64,000 nt of DNA from Celeribacter arenosi (GTDB lineage: Bacteria > Pseudomonadota > Alphaproteobacteria > Rhodobacterales > Rhodobacteraceae), in assembly GCF_039539485.1 (NCBI RefSeq), contig NZ_BAABDF010000003.1, positions 124,001-188,000 on the forward strand, in the 5' to 3' direction. Both the position numbers and the translations under genes were made by a program. This document shows positions 8,200-16,219 of the stretch, in pieces; the stretch's first letter is position 1; each line of letters opens with the position of its first letter. A model generated the notes under the pieces. That model was not told the DNA's origin and did not search any database. It worked only from the letters and a program-made list of their open reading frames with translations.

Positions 8200-8666
8200 T
8201 CGCCGCCGCCTGTGTGCGCCGCCACGATCTGCCCCATCTGCCGCTCGATGACCACCAGTTGCGTCGCGACCTTGAGCGCATCGATCTGGCTTGCACGACC
8301 AGATTTGACCGCGCCGTTGATCCAGCGGGAAAGCTGGTTGAGGTTGCCGCCGACACGGGCAATCGCAAAGGTCAGCTTCGGATCAACACGCGGGACGGGC
8401 TTGCGCCGACGTGCTTCGGTAAGCCCCAAGGCCTCGCGCATCAGCGTGGCATTGGGCAAGCCAGCCGCACGCGCCTTGGCCACAAGCGCTGCCTTTTCCG
8501 ACGGTGTGCATCGAAAGATCACGCTCTCGGAAAGGCTCTCTTTGACGCCGCCTGCGTGCGTCTGGTTGGGGTTTGAAGGGGAGGCTTGCCGCCCCTCACA
8601 AGTCCCGCCGATGTAATCGGTGGGTAACCTTGCTCTCTGCTCATTGTGAAGATCGGTCGCACTCAT
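8196..8666 (-). CDS. mobC: MobC-like relaxosome accessory protein
   Basis: MobC-family proteins bind the transfer origin and help the relaxase open it. The 156-residue product has a disordered N-terminal about 40 residues. A ribbon-helix-helix-like region follows (VIFRCTPSEKAALVAKARAAGL). The C-terminal motif GGNLNQLSRWIN is characteristic of MobC/MbeC proteins. Both ends overlap neighbours by four bases (ATGA with rep at 8663-8666 and ATGA with mobA at 8196-8199), so rep, mobC and mobA are probably translated in coupled fashion. Confidence 0.85.
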   Translation of the reverse strand: MSATDLHNEQRARLPTDYIGGTCEGRQASPSNPNQTHAGGVKESLSESVIFRCTPSEKAALVAKARAAGLPNATLMREALGLTEARRRKPVPRVDPKLTFAIARVGGNLNQLSRWINGAVKSGRASQIDALKVATQLVVIERQMGQIVAAHTGGGE

Positions 8667-9520
8667 GATCTGAGCCCCGCCGCTTCGATTTCAGCACGGC
8701 TGACCAGGCTTGCGGCCAGTAAAGCGGTCACTTGGCCGGGTGTGATGTGGCGGCACAGTGGATGTTTGTCTGTGACCCAGTCGGCCAAACCTTTCAGCAA
8801 TTCCACCTCTTTGGCTTTGCCCGCTTCTCGCGCCTCCTCGGCGTCGTGAAGGTATTTCAGCCAACGGCCAGACGTGAACCAGTTGTCGGAGAAGCACACC
8901 TTGGATCGGGTGAAGCCTTCACTCTCGCTCGCATAGGCCCGAACGGCGTCCTCGAGGTCCTTGGCGTCCACTCCGTCGGCCAGCGCTTGGCGGATTTGCG
9001 CGAGACAAACCGCTTTGCCGCGAATGCGATCCTCGGGATAGGCTGACAATATCTTTTCAGAAACTTCATCCTTTACCGCCGCCTTCGCGTGCGAAGGATT
9101 TGGTTTTTGATATGGTTTATATCTGTTCTTATAGGATTTGCCCTCTGGGGCAGATGGCTTGCCCTCAGGGGCAAATGCATCATTTTCCTTTTCGGTCGGA
9201 TCGATTTGCCCATTTGGGCAAATGGAGTTGCCCAAAGCATACCAGCAAGTCCGGTCATAGCGATCATCGCTAAAATTGCCCTTGATGATCAGCTCTGCGC
9301 TGACCAGCTTTTCGAGCGCCGTGCGGATCTGCTTCTCGCTCAGATAGGGGAACAATTCACCAAAGGCCGAGATCGAATTGTAGGTCCAATATCGCCCGTC
9401 GCGAAGATTACGGCGGTTGGCTTGGTTCTTCTCGATCCAAAAGGCGATGTTCTGGAAAATCACCGCTGCATTGAGACCGACACGTCCGGCGATTTCGGGA
9501 TCAAAGCTATGGCGGCTCAT
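8663..9520 (-). CDS. Winged-helix replication-initiator-like protein
   Basis: The protein has 285 residues from the ATG at 9518-9520, which has GGGGGT 7 nt upstream; an upstream TTG is less likely. The first about 100 residues resemble the winged-helix domain of plasmid and phage initiator or replisome-organiser proteins (MSRHSFDPEIAG, AAVIFQNIAFWIEKN, YLSEKQIRTALEKL). A basic, proline-rich linker follows, then a helical C-terminal domain (ILSAYPEDRIRGKAV, FSDNWFTSGRWLKYLHDAEE). Palindromic repeats lie in the DNA of the linker, as in initiator genes that contain their own origin. It heads the mobilisation operon, so the island may replicate on its own when excised. A regulator is the main alternative. 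Confidence 0.62.
   Translation of the reverse strand: MSRHSFDPEIAGRVGLNAAVIFQNIAFWIEKNQANRRNLRDGRYWTYNSISAFGELFPYLSEKQIRTALEKLVSAELIIKGNFSDDRYDRTCWYALGNSICPNGQIDPTEKENDAFAPEGKPSAPEGKSYKNRYKPYQKPNPSHAKAAVKDEVSEKILSAYPEDRIRGKAVCLAQIRQALADGVDAKDLEDAVRAYASESEGFTRSKVCFSDNWFTSGRWLKYLHDAEEAREAGKAKEVELLKGLADWVTDKHPLCRHITPGQVTALLAASLVSRAEIEAAGLRS
9137..9238. repeat. Iteron-like palindromic repeats inside the rep gene (candidate origin)
   Basis: Four copies of TTGCCC occur in about 100 bp, three with a matching GGGCA(A) arm. They are TTTGCCC-TCTG-GGGCAG (9137-9153), TTGCCC-TCAG-GGGCAA (9159-9174), ATTTGCCC-ATTT-GGGCAAAT (9204-9223) and a half site TTGCCC (9228-9233). The TTGCCC starts are 21, 47 and 22 bp apart, close to whole numbers of helical turns. 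They lie in the linker-coding part of rep, where the protein constraint is weak. This fits initiator-binding iterons. Confidence 0.55.
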
Positions 9521-9537
9521 TCTTGACCCCCGAAATA

Positions 9538-9572
9538 CGCACAAACGTGCGAATTTTGTACAGGTTTTGTAC
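9538..9572 (-). promoter_or_regulatory. Operator-like repeats upstream of rep
   Basis: Just before the rep start lie a palindrome CGCAC-AAAC-GTGCG (9538-9551) and two direct copies of TTTTGTAC (9554-9561 and 9565-9572), 11 bp apart. On the coding strand the latter read GTACAAAA twice. This is a plausible site for autoregulation of the rep-mob operon. Confidence 0.4.
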
Positions 9573-9600
9573 GAGAAGTCCGCCGTTTTAGCTGATTACG

Positions 9601-9660
9601 CCGTGAAAACTCACGGGACTTGTCGCAGGCTTCCGCACAACGTCCTGTAAATAAGCCATA
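9601..9660. other. Candidate transfer origin (oriT)
   Basis: The non-coding stretch between rep and the tRNA holds an inverted repeat CCGTGA-AAAC-TCACGG (9601-9616). A second imperfect arm pair follows, GGCTT (9629-9633) and AAGCC (9653-9657). On the minus strand it includes TGGCTTA (9658-9652), which matches the nic core I recall for ColE1-family plasmids (TGG/CTTA). Location upstream of a ColE1-type mob operon fits. Confidence 0.35.
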
Positions 9661-9675
9661 TTTTTCAGGTGGTTT

Positions 9676-9752
9676 TGGTGACCCCGGCAGGATTCGAACC
9701 TGCAACCTGCCCCTTAGGAGGGGGCTGCTCTATCCAGTTGAGCCACGGGACC
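9676..9752 (-). tRNA. tRNA-Arg (anticodon CCT)
   Basis: The minus strand folds as a tRNA with encoded CCA (9676-9678). The acceptor is GGTCCCG with CGGGGTC (two wobble pairs), the D stem GCTC/GAGC, and the anticodon stem GCCCC/GGGGC with loop CTCCTAA. The T stem is GCAGG/CCTGC with loop TTCGAAT. The anticodon CCT reads AGG. Its 3' end faces the mobile island, the usual arrangement when an element has integrated at a tRNA 3' end. Confidence 0.93.
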
Positions 9753-9950
9753 ACGGGCATGTTTCTAGCCGCTGAATGCACGATGGCACAAGACGGTCGG
9801 GACAGGTGTTGAAATGTCGTATGGTAGGGTGTCGTAAAGGGGGAGCGTTGTTGGCCCACCACTCCCCCTTTGATCCGAATCCGTACTGAGACTAGAGAGC
9901 TTGCAGGACGGTCTCGAATCTTCTGTGCGCAGACGCGTAGCCACACGCAG

Positions 9951-9964
9951 TGTTAGCGTTAACA
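9951..9964. promoter_or_regulatory. LacI-family operator-like palindrome
   Basis: TGTTAGCGTTAACA has arms TGTTA/TAACA around a central CG. This is the typical pattern of LacI-family operators. It lies 80 bp upstream of a LacI-family gene, so autoregulation is likely. Confidence 0.55.
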
Positions 9965-10043
9965 TAAAGCAATTGCGTCGCATGGACAAGAGTGCTTTAT
10001 CATATAAAGTAGGTTCATCGGAATTTAGGGAGGCTCGAATTCC

Positions 10044-11099
10044 ATGCCAAATGGCCACGATACCATTCCCGCAAAACGACCGCTTACCCTTCGCGACGTG
10101 TCCGAAGCATCCGGTGTATCCGAAATGACCGTTAGCCGCGTTCTGCGCAATCGGGGCGATGTCTCGGAGGCGACCCGAAACAAGGTCCTCGAAGCCGCGC
10201 GTGAGCTTGGGTATGTGCCCAACAAAATCGCGGGCGCTCTCGCATCTTCGCGTGTGAACCTCGTGGCAGTGATCATCCCGTCGATGTCGAACATGGTCTT
10301 TCCAGAAGTGATGACGGGTATCAACGAAGTGTTGGAGAACACAGAGTTGCAGCCGGTTGTCGGCATCACAAATTACAAACCCGAACGCGAAGAAGCCGTG
10401 CTCTACCAGATGCTTTCATGGCGCCCGTCCGGTGTGATCATTGCAGGGCTCGAACATACTGAGGCCGCATCGGCGATGATGGCCGCAGCGGGCATTCCGG
10501 TGGTCGAAATCATGGATACCGACGGTGATCCTATTGATAGCGCGGTGGGGATTTCCCATCGCCGCGCGGGCCGCGCCATGGCGCAGGCAATCATCGATGC
10601 GGGATACAAACGGATCGGGTTCCTTGGGACCAAAATGCCGCTCGATCATCGCGCGCGCAAACGGTTCGAAGGGTTCACCGAAGTTCTCGCCAAGAACGGG
10701 TTGGAGATTGTGGACCGTGAATTCTACTCTGGTGGTTCTGCCCTGACCAAAGGTCGCGAGATGACGGAGACGATCCTCAAACGCAACGAGGACGAGCCGC
10801 TCGATTTCCTCTACTTCTCGAACGATATGATCGGTGCAGGCGGACTCCTGTATTGCATGGAAAAAGGCATCGATGTGCCCGGTCAATTGGGACTTGCCGG
10901 TTTCAACGGAATCGAATTCCTCGATGGCCTTCCCATCAAGCTCGCAACGATGGATGCAATGCGTCTGGAGATCGGGCGAACCGCAGCGGAAATCATCGCC
11001 AAACGGGTGAATGACCCTCAGGGCGCGGGCGAAACAGTCACCCTCACACCCGAGTTGGCGCTTGGCCAAACGCTCAAGAAGGTGAAGAAGCCGCTCTAA
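10044..11099 (+). CDS. LacI-family transcriptional regulator, GntR (gluconate)-like
   Basis: The 351-residue product has an N-terminal helix-turn-helix and hinge (residues 14-60: LTLRDVSEASGVSEMTVSRV, GYVPN). A periplasmic-binding-protein-like sensor domain follows to the end. Motifs such as MLSWRPSGVIIAG, GIPVVEIMD and LGLAGFNG are like those of E. coli GntR, which senses gluconate. An AGGGAGG lies 11 nt before the ATG. It stands upstream of ilvD on the same strand, 103 bp away. A matching palindrome lies in its own promoter region. The effector and targets are unknown; control of ilvD or of distant sugar-acid genes is possible. Confidence 0.85.
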   Translation: MPNGHDTIPAKRPLTLRDVSEASGVSEMTVSRVLRNRGDVSEATRNKVLEAARELGYVPNKIAGALASSRVNLVAVIIPSMSNMVFPEVMTGINEVLENTELQPVVGITNYKPEREEAVLYQMLSWRPSGVIIAGLEHTEAASAMMAAAGIPVVEIMDTDGDPIDSAVGISHRRAGRAMAQAIIDAGYKRIGFLGTKMPLDHRARKRFEGFTEVLAKNGLEIVDREFYSGGSALTKGREMTETILKRNEDEPLDFLYFSNDMIGAGGLLYCMEKGIDVPGQLGLAGFNGIEFLDGLPIKLATMDAMRLEIGRTAAEIIAKRVNDPQGAGETVTLTPELALGQTLKKVKKPL

Positions 11100-11202
11100 C
11101 GCTTCACAATTTGCGTGAAACGCTGGAAATCACGGGTCGATCCGCGTAAACGGACGATCGATCCGCGCAGAGCGCGTGCATGACCAAAACAGGAATTCCA
11201 CG

Positions 11203-13041
11203 ATGCCCCATTACCGTTCCCGACGTTCCACCCATGGTCGCAACATGGCCGGTGCCCGTGGCCTTTGGCGCGCCACCGGCATGACGGATAGTGATTTTGG
11301 CAAACCGATTATCGCGGTGGTCAACTCTTTCACGCAGTTCGTGCCCGGTCACGTTCACCTCAAAGACCTCGGTCAGATGGTTGCGCGCGAGATTGAAAAA
11401 GCGGGCGGCGTGGCGAAGGAATTCAACACTATTGCTGTCGATGACGGCATCGCAATGGGCCATGACGGGATGCTCTATTCCCTGCCTTCGCGTGAAATCA
11501 TCGCGGATTCGGTGGAATACATGGTCAACGCCCATTGCGCGGATGCGATGGTCTGTATCTCCAACTGCGATAAAATCACGCCCGGCATGATGATGGCAGC
11601 GATGCGCCTCAATATTCCGGTCATCTTCGTTTCCGGCGGGCCGATGGAGGCAGGCAAAGTCACGATCGACGATATCGAGCGCGCCGTGGACCTTGTCGAT
11701 GCGATGGTTGTGGCCGCCGACGACAGCTACACCGACGCACAGGTCGCCGAGTTCGAACAGAACGCCTGCCCGACCTGCGGGTCCTGCTCGGGCATGTTCA
11801 CCGCGAACTCCATGAACTGTCTTGCCGAGGCACTAGGTCTCGCGCTGCCGGGCAACGGATCGACATTGGCGACGCACGCGGATCGCCGGCACCTGTTCCT
11901 GGAGGCCGGTCGTCGGATCGTGGAAATCACCAAAGCACATTACGAAGACGAGCAGCCCGGCTACCTGCCGCGCGAAATCGCCACGTTTGAGGCCTTTGAG
12001 AATGCTATGAGCCTCGACATTGCGATGGGCGGATCGACCAATACGGTGCTGCACCTGTTGGCGATTGCCTATGAGGGCAAAGTCAATTTCACCATGGACG
12101 ACATCGACCGGCTTAGCCGCAAAGTGCCGGTTCTGTGCAAAGTTGCGCCCGCAAAGGCCGATGTACACATGGAAGACGTGCACCGCGCAGGCGGCATCTT
12201 CTCGATCCTCGGCGAAATGCATCGCGGCGGGTTGCTGCATGGCGATGTGAGCACGATCCACTCCGACACGATGGCCGCTGCAATTGCCAAATGGGACATC
12301 AAAATCGCCAACAACCCGGAGGCCGAGCAGTTGTTCAAAGCCGCCCCGGGTGGCGTGCGCACGACACAGGCGTTCTCGACCGAGAACCGCTACAAGGAAC
12401 TCGACCTCGACCGTACAGGCGGCGTTATCCGCTCGGTTGAGCACGCATTTTCCAAAGACGGTGGTCTGGCGGTCCTGTTCGGCAATATCGCCGAGCGCGG
12501 GTGCATTGTGAAAACCGCGGGTGTGGATGACAGCATTCTGAAATTCACCGGCAACGCGCGTGTGTTTGATTCACAGGATGATTCTGTTGAGGCAATTCTG
12601 ACCCGCAAGGTCGGCGCAGGCGACATCGTTGTGATCCGCTATGAGGGACCACAGGGCGGTCCGGGGATGCAGGAAATGCTCTATCCAACGAGCTACCTGA
12701 AATCCAAAGGTCTGGGCAAAAAATGCGCGCTTTTGACCGACGGGCGATTCTCTGGCGGGACCTCCGGTCTGTCGATTGGCCATGTGTCCCCTGAGGCGGC
12801 TGAAGGGGGCATGATCGCGTTGGTAGAAAATGGCGACACGATCGAGATCGACATCCCGAATCGCTCTATTCAGTTGATGGTGGATGACGCCGAACTGGCC
12901 CGCCGCCGCGAAGCCAAAGGCCCGCTGCCGTGGCTCCCTGCCAAGGAACGCCCCCGCGCCGTGTCCACAGCTCTCAAGGCCTATGCCCTGCTGGCGTCGG
13001 CCGCGGATAAGGGTGCAGTGCGCATTTTGCCGGAAAAATAG
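11203..13041 (+). CDS. ilvD: Dihydroxy-acid dehydratase
   Basis: IlvD dehydrates 2,3-dihydroxy-isovalerate or -methylvalerate in valine, isoleucine and leucine synthesis, using an iron-sulfur cluster. From the ATG at 11203 (AGGA 8 nt upstream) the product has 612 residues, the usual length of the E. coli-type enzyme. It begins MPHYRSRRSTHGRNMAG. Cluster cysteines are visible in CISNCDK (Cys122) and CPTCGSCSG (Cys192/195), and the active-site Lys124 follows. An in-frame ATG nine codons earlier has no ribosome site. The related 6-phosphogluconate dehydratase (Edd) is less likely given the N-terminus. A terminator follows. Confidence 0.95.
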   Translation: MPHYRSRRSTHGRNMAGARGLWRATGMTDSDFGKPIIAVVNSFTQFVPGHVHLKDLGQMVAREIEKAGGVAKEFNTIAVDDGIAMGHDGMLYSLPSREIIADSVEYMVNAHCADAMVCISNCDKITPGMMMAAMRLNIPVIFVSGGPMEAGKVTIDDIERAVDLVDAMVVAADDSYTDAQVAEFEQNACPTCGSCSGMFTANSMNCLAEALGLALPGNGSTLATHADRRHLFLEAGRRIVEITKAHYEDEQPGYLPREIATFEAFENAMSLDIAMGGSTNTVLHLLAIAYEGKVNFTMDDIDRLSRKVPVLCKVAPAKADVHMEDVHRAGGIFSILGEMHRGGLLHGDVSTIHSDTMAAAIAKWDIKIANNPEAEQLFKAAPGGVRTTQAFSTENRYKELDLDRTGGVIRSVEHAFSKDGGLAVLFGNIAERGCIVKTAGVDDSILKFTGNARVFDSQDDSVEAILTRKVGAGDIVVIRYEGPQGGPGMQEMLYPTSYLKSKGLGKKCALLTDGRFSGGTSGLSIGHVSPEAAEGGMIALVENGDTIEIDIPNRSIQLMVDDAELARRREAKGPLPWLPAKERPRAVSTALKAYALLASAADKGAVRILPEK

Positions 13042-13073
13042 GGCTCTGTTCCCGCCCAACCGACCTAAAAACG

Positions 13074-13098
13074 AAAGCCATCCTTCGGGGTGGCTTTT
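13074..13098 (+). terminator. Rho-independent terminator after ilvD
   Basis: The hairpin AAAGCCATCC-TTCG-GGGTGGCTTT has a stable UUCG tetraloop and ends in TTTTG, 33 bp after the ilvD stop. Confidence 0.8.
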
Positions 13099-13188
13099 GC
13101 GTGTTTCGATATGACCGCAACAAACACTATGCACGCCATGCGCCGCAGAGGAACTAAACGAGATGTTGTATTTTGATCTGGGAAGAAG

Positions 13189-13264
13189 TGGTGAGCCGTG
13201 ATGGGTTCGAACCATCGACCTACTGATTAAAAGTCAGTTGCTCTACCAGCTGAGCTAACGGCCC
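13189..13264 (-). tRNA. tRNA-Lys (anticodon TTT)
   Basis: The minus strand gives a 76-nt tRNA with encoded CCA. The acceptor is GGGCCGT/ACGGCTC, the anticodon stem-loop reads ACTGA-CTTTTAA-TCAGT, and the T arm is GATGG-TTCGAAC-CCATC. Confidence 0.95.
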
Positions 13265-13367
13265 ACTTCGTTGTGGTGCGGGGGAACTACAATCGCAGTG
13301 CAGGAGCGTCAAGCGGAAATCAGAGAATTCCTTGGAAAACCCTTCGCCAAGGTTTATATGCCCGCCC

Positions 13368-14201
13368 ATGCAACAGACTGCCGCACCTTCCGGCCTGCCC
13401 TTTCTGAAAATGCACGGGCTAGGCAATGACTTCGTGATCCTTGATTCACGGGGCCGCCCCGCTGTGACCACGCCAGAACTTGCGCGCGCGGTAGGTGATC
13501 GAAATCGCGGTGTGGGCTTTGACCAACTGGCCGAAATCCGGTCATCCGACGTGGCCGACATTGATCTCGATTTCTGGAACAATGACGGCAGCCGTGCGGG
13601 CGCTTGTGGCAATGCCACACGGTGCGTGGCGCGGTTGATCATGGATGAGACGGGGCAGGACCGCGTCACCATCCGCACAGAGCGCGGCACACTCGTCGCT
13701 GTGCGGGCCAGTGATGAGGTGTCGGTCAATATGGGCCATCCTGTCCGCGATTGGGATCAGGTGCCTCTGGCGCAGGACGTAGACGTTGATCATTTGCCGA
13801 TGGAAGGCGATCCGGTCGCGGTCGGCATGGGCAACCCGCATGCGGTGTTCTTTGTGGCCGACTCGGGGGCCGTTGATGTTGCCGGTTGGGGCGCGCAGGT
13901 TGAACATGACCCGTTGTTCCCCGCACGCACCAACGTTGAATTCGCCGAAGTTCGCGCCCGTGACGAGATCCGGATGCGGGTATGGGAGCGCGGCACAGGG
14001 ATCACCTTGGCCTGTGGGTCGGGCGCCTGCGCCACGGTCGTTGCGGCGGCCACACGTGGCCTGACGGACCGCAAAGTCCGCATGGAGGTCGATGGTGGCT
14101 GGCTCACGCTCGATTGGCGCGAGGACGGTGTGTGGATGACGGGGCCGACGGCGCTGGTCTACCGCGCGGAATTGACACCCGAATTTCTGGACGCGCTCTG
14201 A
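13368..14201 (+). CDS. dapF: Diaminopimelate epimerase
   Basis: DapF converts LL- to meso-diaminopimelate for lysine and peptidoglycan synthesis, by a two-cysteine mechanism without cofactor. The 277-residue product has the N-terminal FLKMHGLGNDFV motif, the first catalytic cysteine in GACGNATRC (Cys80) and the second in LACGSGACAT. The ATG at 13368 is chosen; the longer frame would need a TTG at 13332. The TGA overlaps the ATG of mtaB (TGATG), so the two genes are translationally coupled. It is divergent from tRNA-Lys. Confidence 0.95.
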   Translation: MQQTAAPSGLPFLKMHGLGNDFVILDSRGRPAVTTPELARAVGDRNRGVGFDQLAEIRSSDVADIDLDFWNNDGSRAGACGNATRCVARLIMDETGQDRVTIRTERGTLVAVRASDEVSVNMGHPVRDWDQVPLAQDVDVDHLPMEGDPVAVGMGNPHAVFFVADSGAVDVAGWGAQVEHDPLFPARTNVEFAEVRARDEIRMRVWERGTGITLACGSGACATVVAAATRGLTDRKVRMEVDGGWLTLDWREDGVWMTGPTALVYRAELTPEFLDAL

Positions 14202-15460
14202 TGTCCGCCAATCCGCCCGTCTTTGCGACACTGGGCTGTCGCCTTAACGCCTATGAAACCGAAGCAATGAAGGACCTCGCCGCGCAAGCAGGTGTGTCCG
14301 ATGCGGTAGTGGTCAACACCTGCGCCGTGACCGCAGAGGCCGTGCGAAAGGCGCGTCAGGAAATCCGCAAACTGCGCCGCGAAAATCCGGACGCGAAGAT
14401 CATCGTGACCGGATGTGCGGCACAAACCGAGCCCGAAACATTCTCAAACATGGCCGAAGTCGACATCGTGATTGGCAATTCCGAAAAGATGCAGCCGGAG
14501 ACGTGGAACCGGATGGGCCCCGATTTCATCGGAAACACCGAACGCGTTCAGGTCGATGACATCATGTCGGTTACAGAGACCGCGGGCCACCTGATCGACG
14601 GGTTCGGCACCCGCAGTCGTGCCTATGTTCAGGTTCAAAACGGCTGTGATCACCGCTGCACGTTTTGCATCATCCCGTACGGTCGCGGCAATTCACGCTC
14701 GGTTCCCGCAGGCGTTGTAGTCGATCAGATCAAGCGTTTGGTGGATCGCGGCTACAACGAGGTCGTCCTGACCGGCGTGGACCTTACGAGTTGGGGTGCG
14801 GACCTGCCTGCCGAGCCGCATCTGGGCGATCTGGTGATGCGCATTCTAAAACTCGTACCCGATTTGCCACGCCTTCGGATCAGTTCGATTGATTCGATTG
14901 AGGCTGATGATGCGCTGATGAGGGCGATTGCCACCGAACCCCGTCTCATGCCGCATCTACACCTCAGTTTGCAGGCCGGTGACGACATGATTCTCAAACG
15001 GATGAAGCGGCGCCATTTGCGCGATGACGCGATCCGGTTTTGTGAGGAAGCCAAACGCCTGCGCCCCGATATGACATTTGGCGCCGACATCATCGCCGGT
15101 TTCCCGACTGAAACCGAGGCGATGTTTGAAAACTCTCTGCGTCTTGTGGAGGAATGCGACCTGACCTGGCTGCATGTATTCCCTTATTCGGTTCGCGAAG
15201 GCACGCCAGCCGCGAAAATGCCCCAAGTTGGCGGCAAAGCGATCAAAGAACGCGCCGCGAGACTTCGCGCAGCGGGAGATTTGCGCGTCGATACCCATTT
15301 GCGCACCCAGATCGGGCGCACCCATCACATTCTGATGGAAAACCCGCACATGGGTCGGACCGAGCAGTTTACCGAAGTGTCCTTTGCGACACCCCAGACT
15401 GAGGGTGAAATCGTCACCGCAACCATTTCCGGCACCAAGAATGGCCAGTTGACCGTTTAA
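14201..15460 (+). CDS. mtaB: tRNA t6A37 methylthiotransferase MtaB
   Basis: MtaB is a radical-SAM enzyme that adds a methylthio group to t6A at position 37 of ANN-decoding tRNAs. The product has 419 residues. An N-terminal MTTase domain begins ATLGCRLNAYE and has NTCAVT and TGCAAQ, which bind the auxiliary 4Fe-4S cluster. The radical-SAM motif CDHRCTFC lies near residue 150. The real start is the ATG at 14201, overlapping the dapF stop. An upstream extension of the frame reads through dapF and is not real. Confidence 0.93.
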   Translation: MSANPPVFATLGCRLNAYETEAMKDLAAQAGVSDAVVVNTCAVTAEAVRKARQEIRKLRRENPDAKIIVTGCAAQTEPETFSNMAEVDIVIGNSEKMQPETWNRMGPDFIGNTERVQVDDIMSVTETAGHLIDGFGTRSRAYVQVQNGCDHRCTFCIIPYGRGNSRSVPAGVVVDQIKRLVDRGYNEVVLTGVDLTSWGADLPAEPHLGDLVMRILKLVPDLPRLRISSIDSIEADDALMRAIATEPRLMPHLHLSLQAGDDMILKRMKRRHLRDDAIRFCEEAKRLRPDMTFGADIIAGFPTETEAMFENSLRLVEECDLTWLHVFPYSVREGTPAAKMPQVGGKAIKERAARLRAAGDLRVDTHLRTQIGRTHHILMENPHMGRTEQFTEVSFATPQTEGEIVTATISGTKNGQLTV

Positions 15461-15645
15461 GCGTCAAAAATCACTCCAAACCTGTTGCATTGGGACATTG
15501 CGACAACGCGACCCGCCTGTGCACCCCATTGTATGCTGGACGCGGGCGATGTGCCTCGCTAAAAGCGCCGCTGAAAGGCTGCGGGTAACCGTGGCCTGTC
15601 ACGCATTGGCCGGCGTGCCCGGCAAGAGACAATGGAGAAAAGCCC

Positions 15646-16209
15646 GTGTCCCACGTAGAAGAACACGACGCCACCCGTCGGGATTTCCTGTATTACGCCA
15701 CCGGCGGTGCTGGTGCGATTGCAACCGGTGCAGCCGTCTGGCCCCTCGTCAACCAGATGAACCCCTCCGCGGACGTGCAGGCTCTGTCCTCGATCCGTGT
15801 GGATGTTTCCGGTGTTGAAGTTGGGACACAGCTGACTGTGAAATGGCTCGGCAAGCCCGTGTTCATTCGCCGTCGCACGCAAGACGAAATTGACGCAGCG
15901 CGCGCAACGCCTCTCGCCGAACTGGCCGACCAAGGCGCCGAGAACGCAAACATTGCCGCCGGTGCGGACGCATCCGATGAAAACCGCACACTCGACGAAG
16001 CCGGTGAATGGCTGGTCATGATGGGCGTCTGTACCCACCTCGGCTGTGTGCCTTTGGGTGATGGCGCAGGTGACTTTGGTGGTTGGTTCTGCCCATGTCA
16101 CGGGTCGCACTACGACACCGCCGGTCGAATTCGCAAAGGCCCTGCGCCGCGCAACCTTCCGGTTCCGGTAGCCGCCTTTGAAGGCGACACAGAAATCGTG
16201 CTGGGATAA
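15646..16209 (+). CDS. petA: Cytochrome bc1 Rieske iron-sulfur protein
   Basis: PetA is the 2Fe-2S subunit of ubiquinol:cytochrome c reductase. The 187-residue product starts with GTG and has a twin-arginine region TRRDF (Arg11-12) before a hydrophobic anchor (19-36). The cluster motifs are CTHLGC (129-134) and CPCHGS (149-154), so all four ligands and the disulfide cysteines are present. It is the first gene of petABC. A 185-bp gap after mtaB probably holds the promoter. Confidence 0.96.
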   Translation: MSHVEEHDATRRDFLYYATGGAGAIATGAAVWPLVNQMNPSADVQALSSIRVDVSGVEVGTQLTVKWLGKPVFIRRRTQDEIDAARATPLAELADQGAENANIAAGADASDENRTLDEAGEWLVMMGVCTHLGCVPLGDGAGDFGGWFCPCHGSHYDTAGRIRKGPAPRNLPVPVAAFEGDTEIVLG

Positions 16210-16219
16210 GGAGAAACAC

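Noticed and set aside
13982..14200. 73-codon upstream extension of mtaB
   Set aside because: It overlaps dapF out of frame; the TGATG junction and the ATLGCRLNAYE start show that mtaB begins at 14201.
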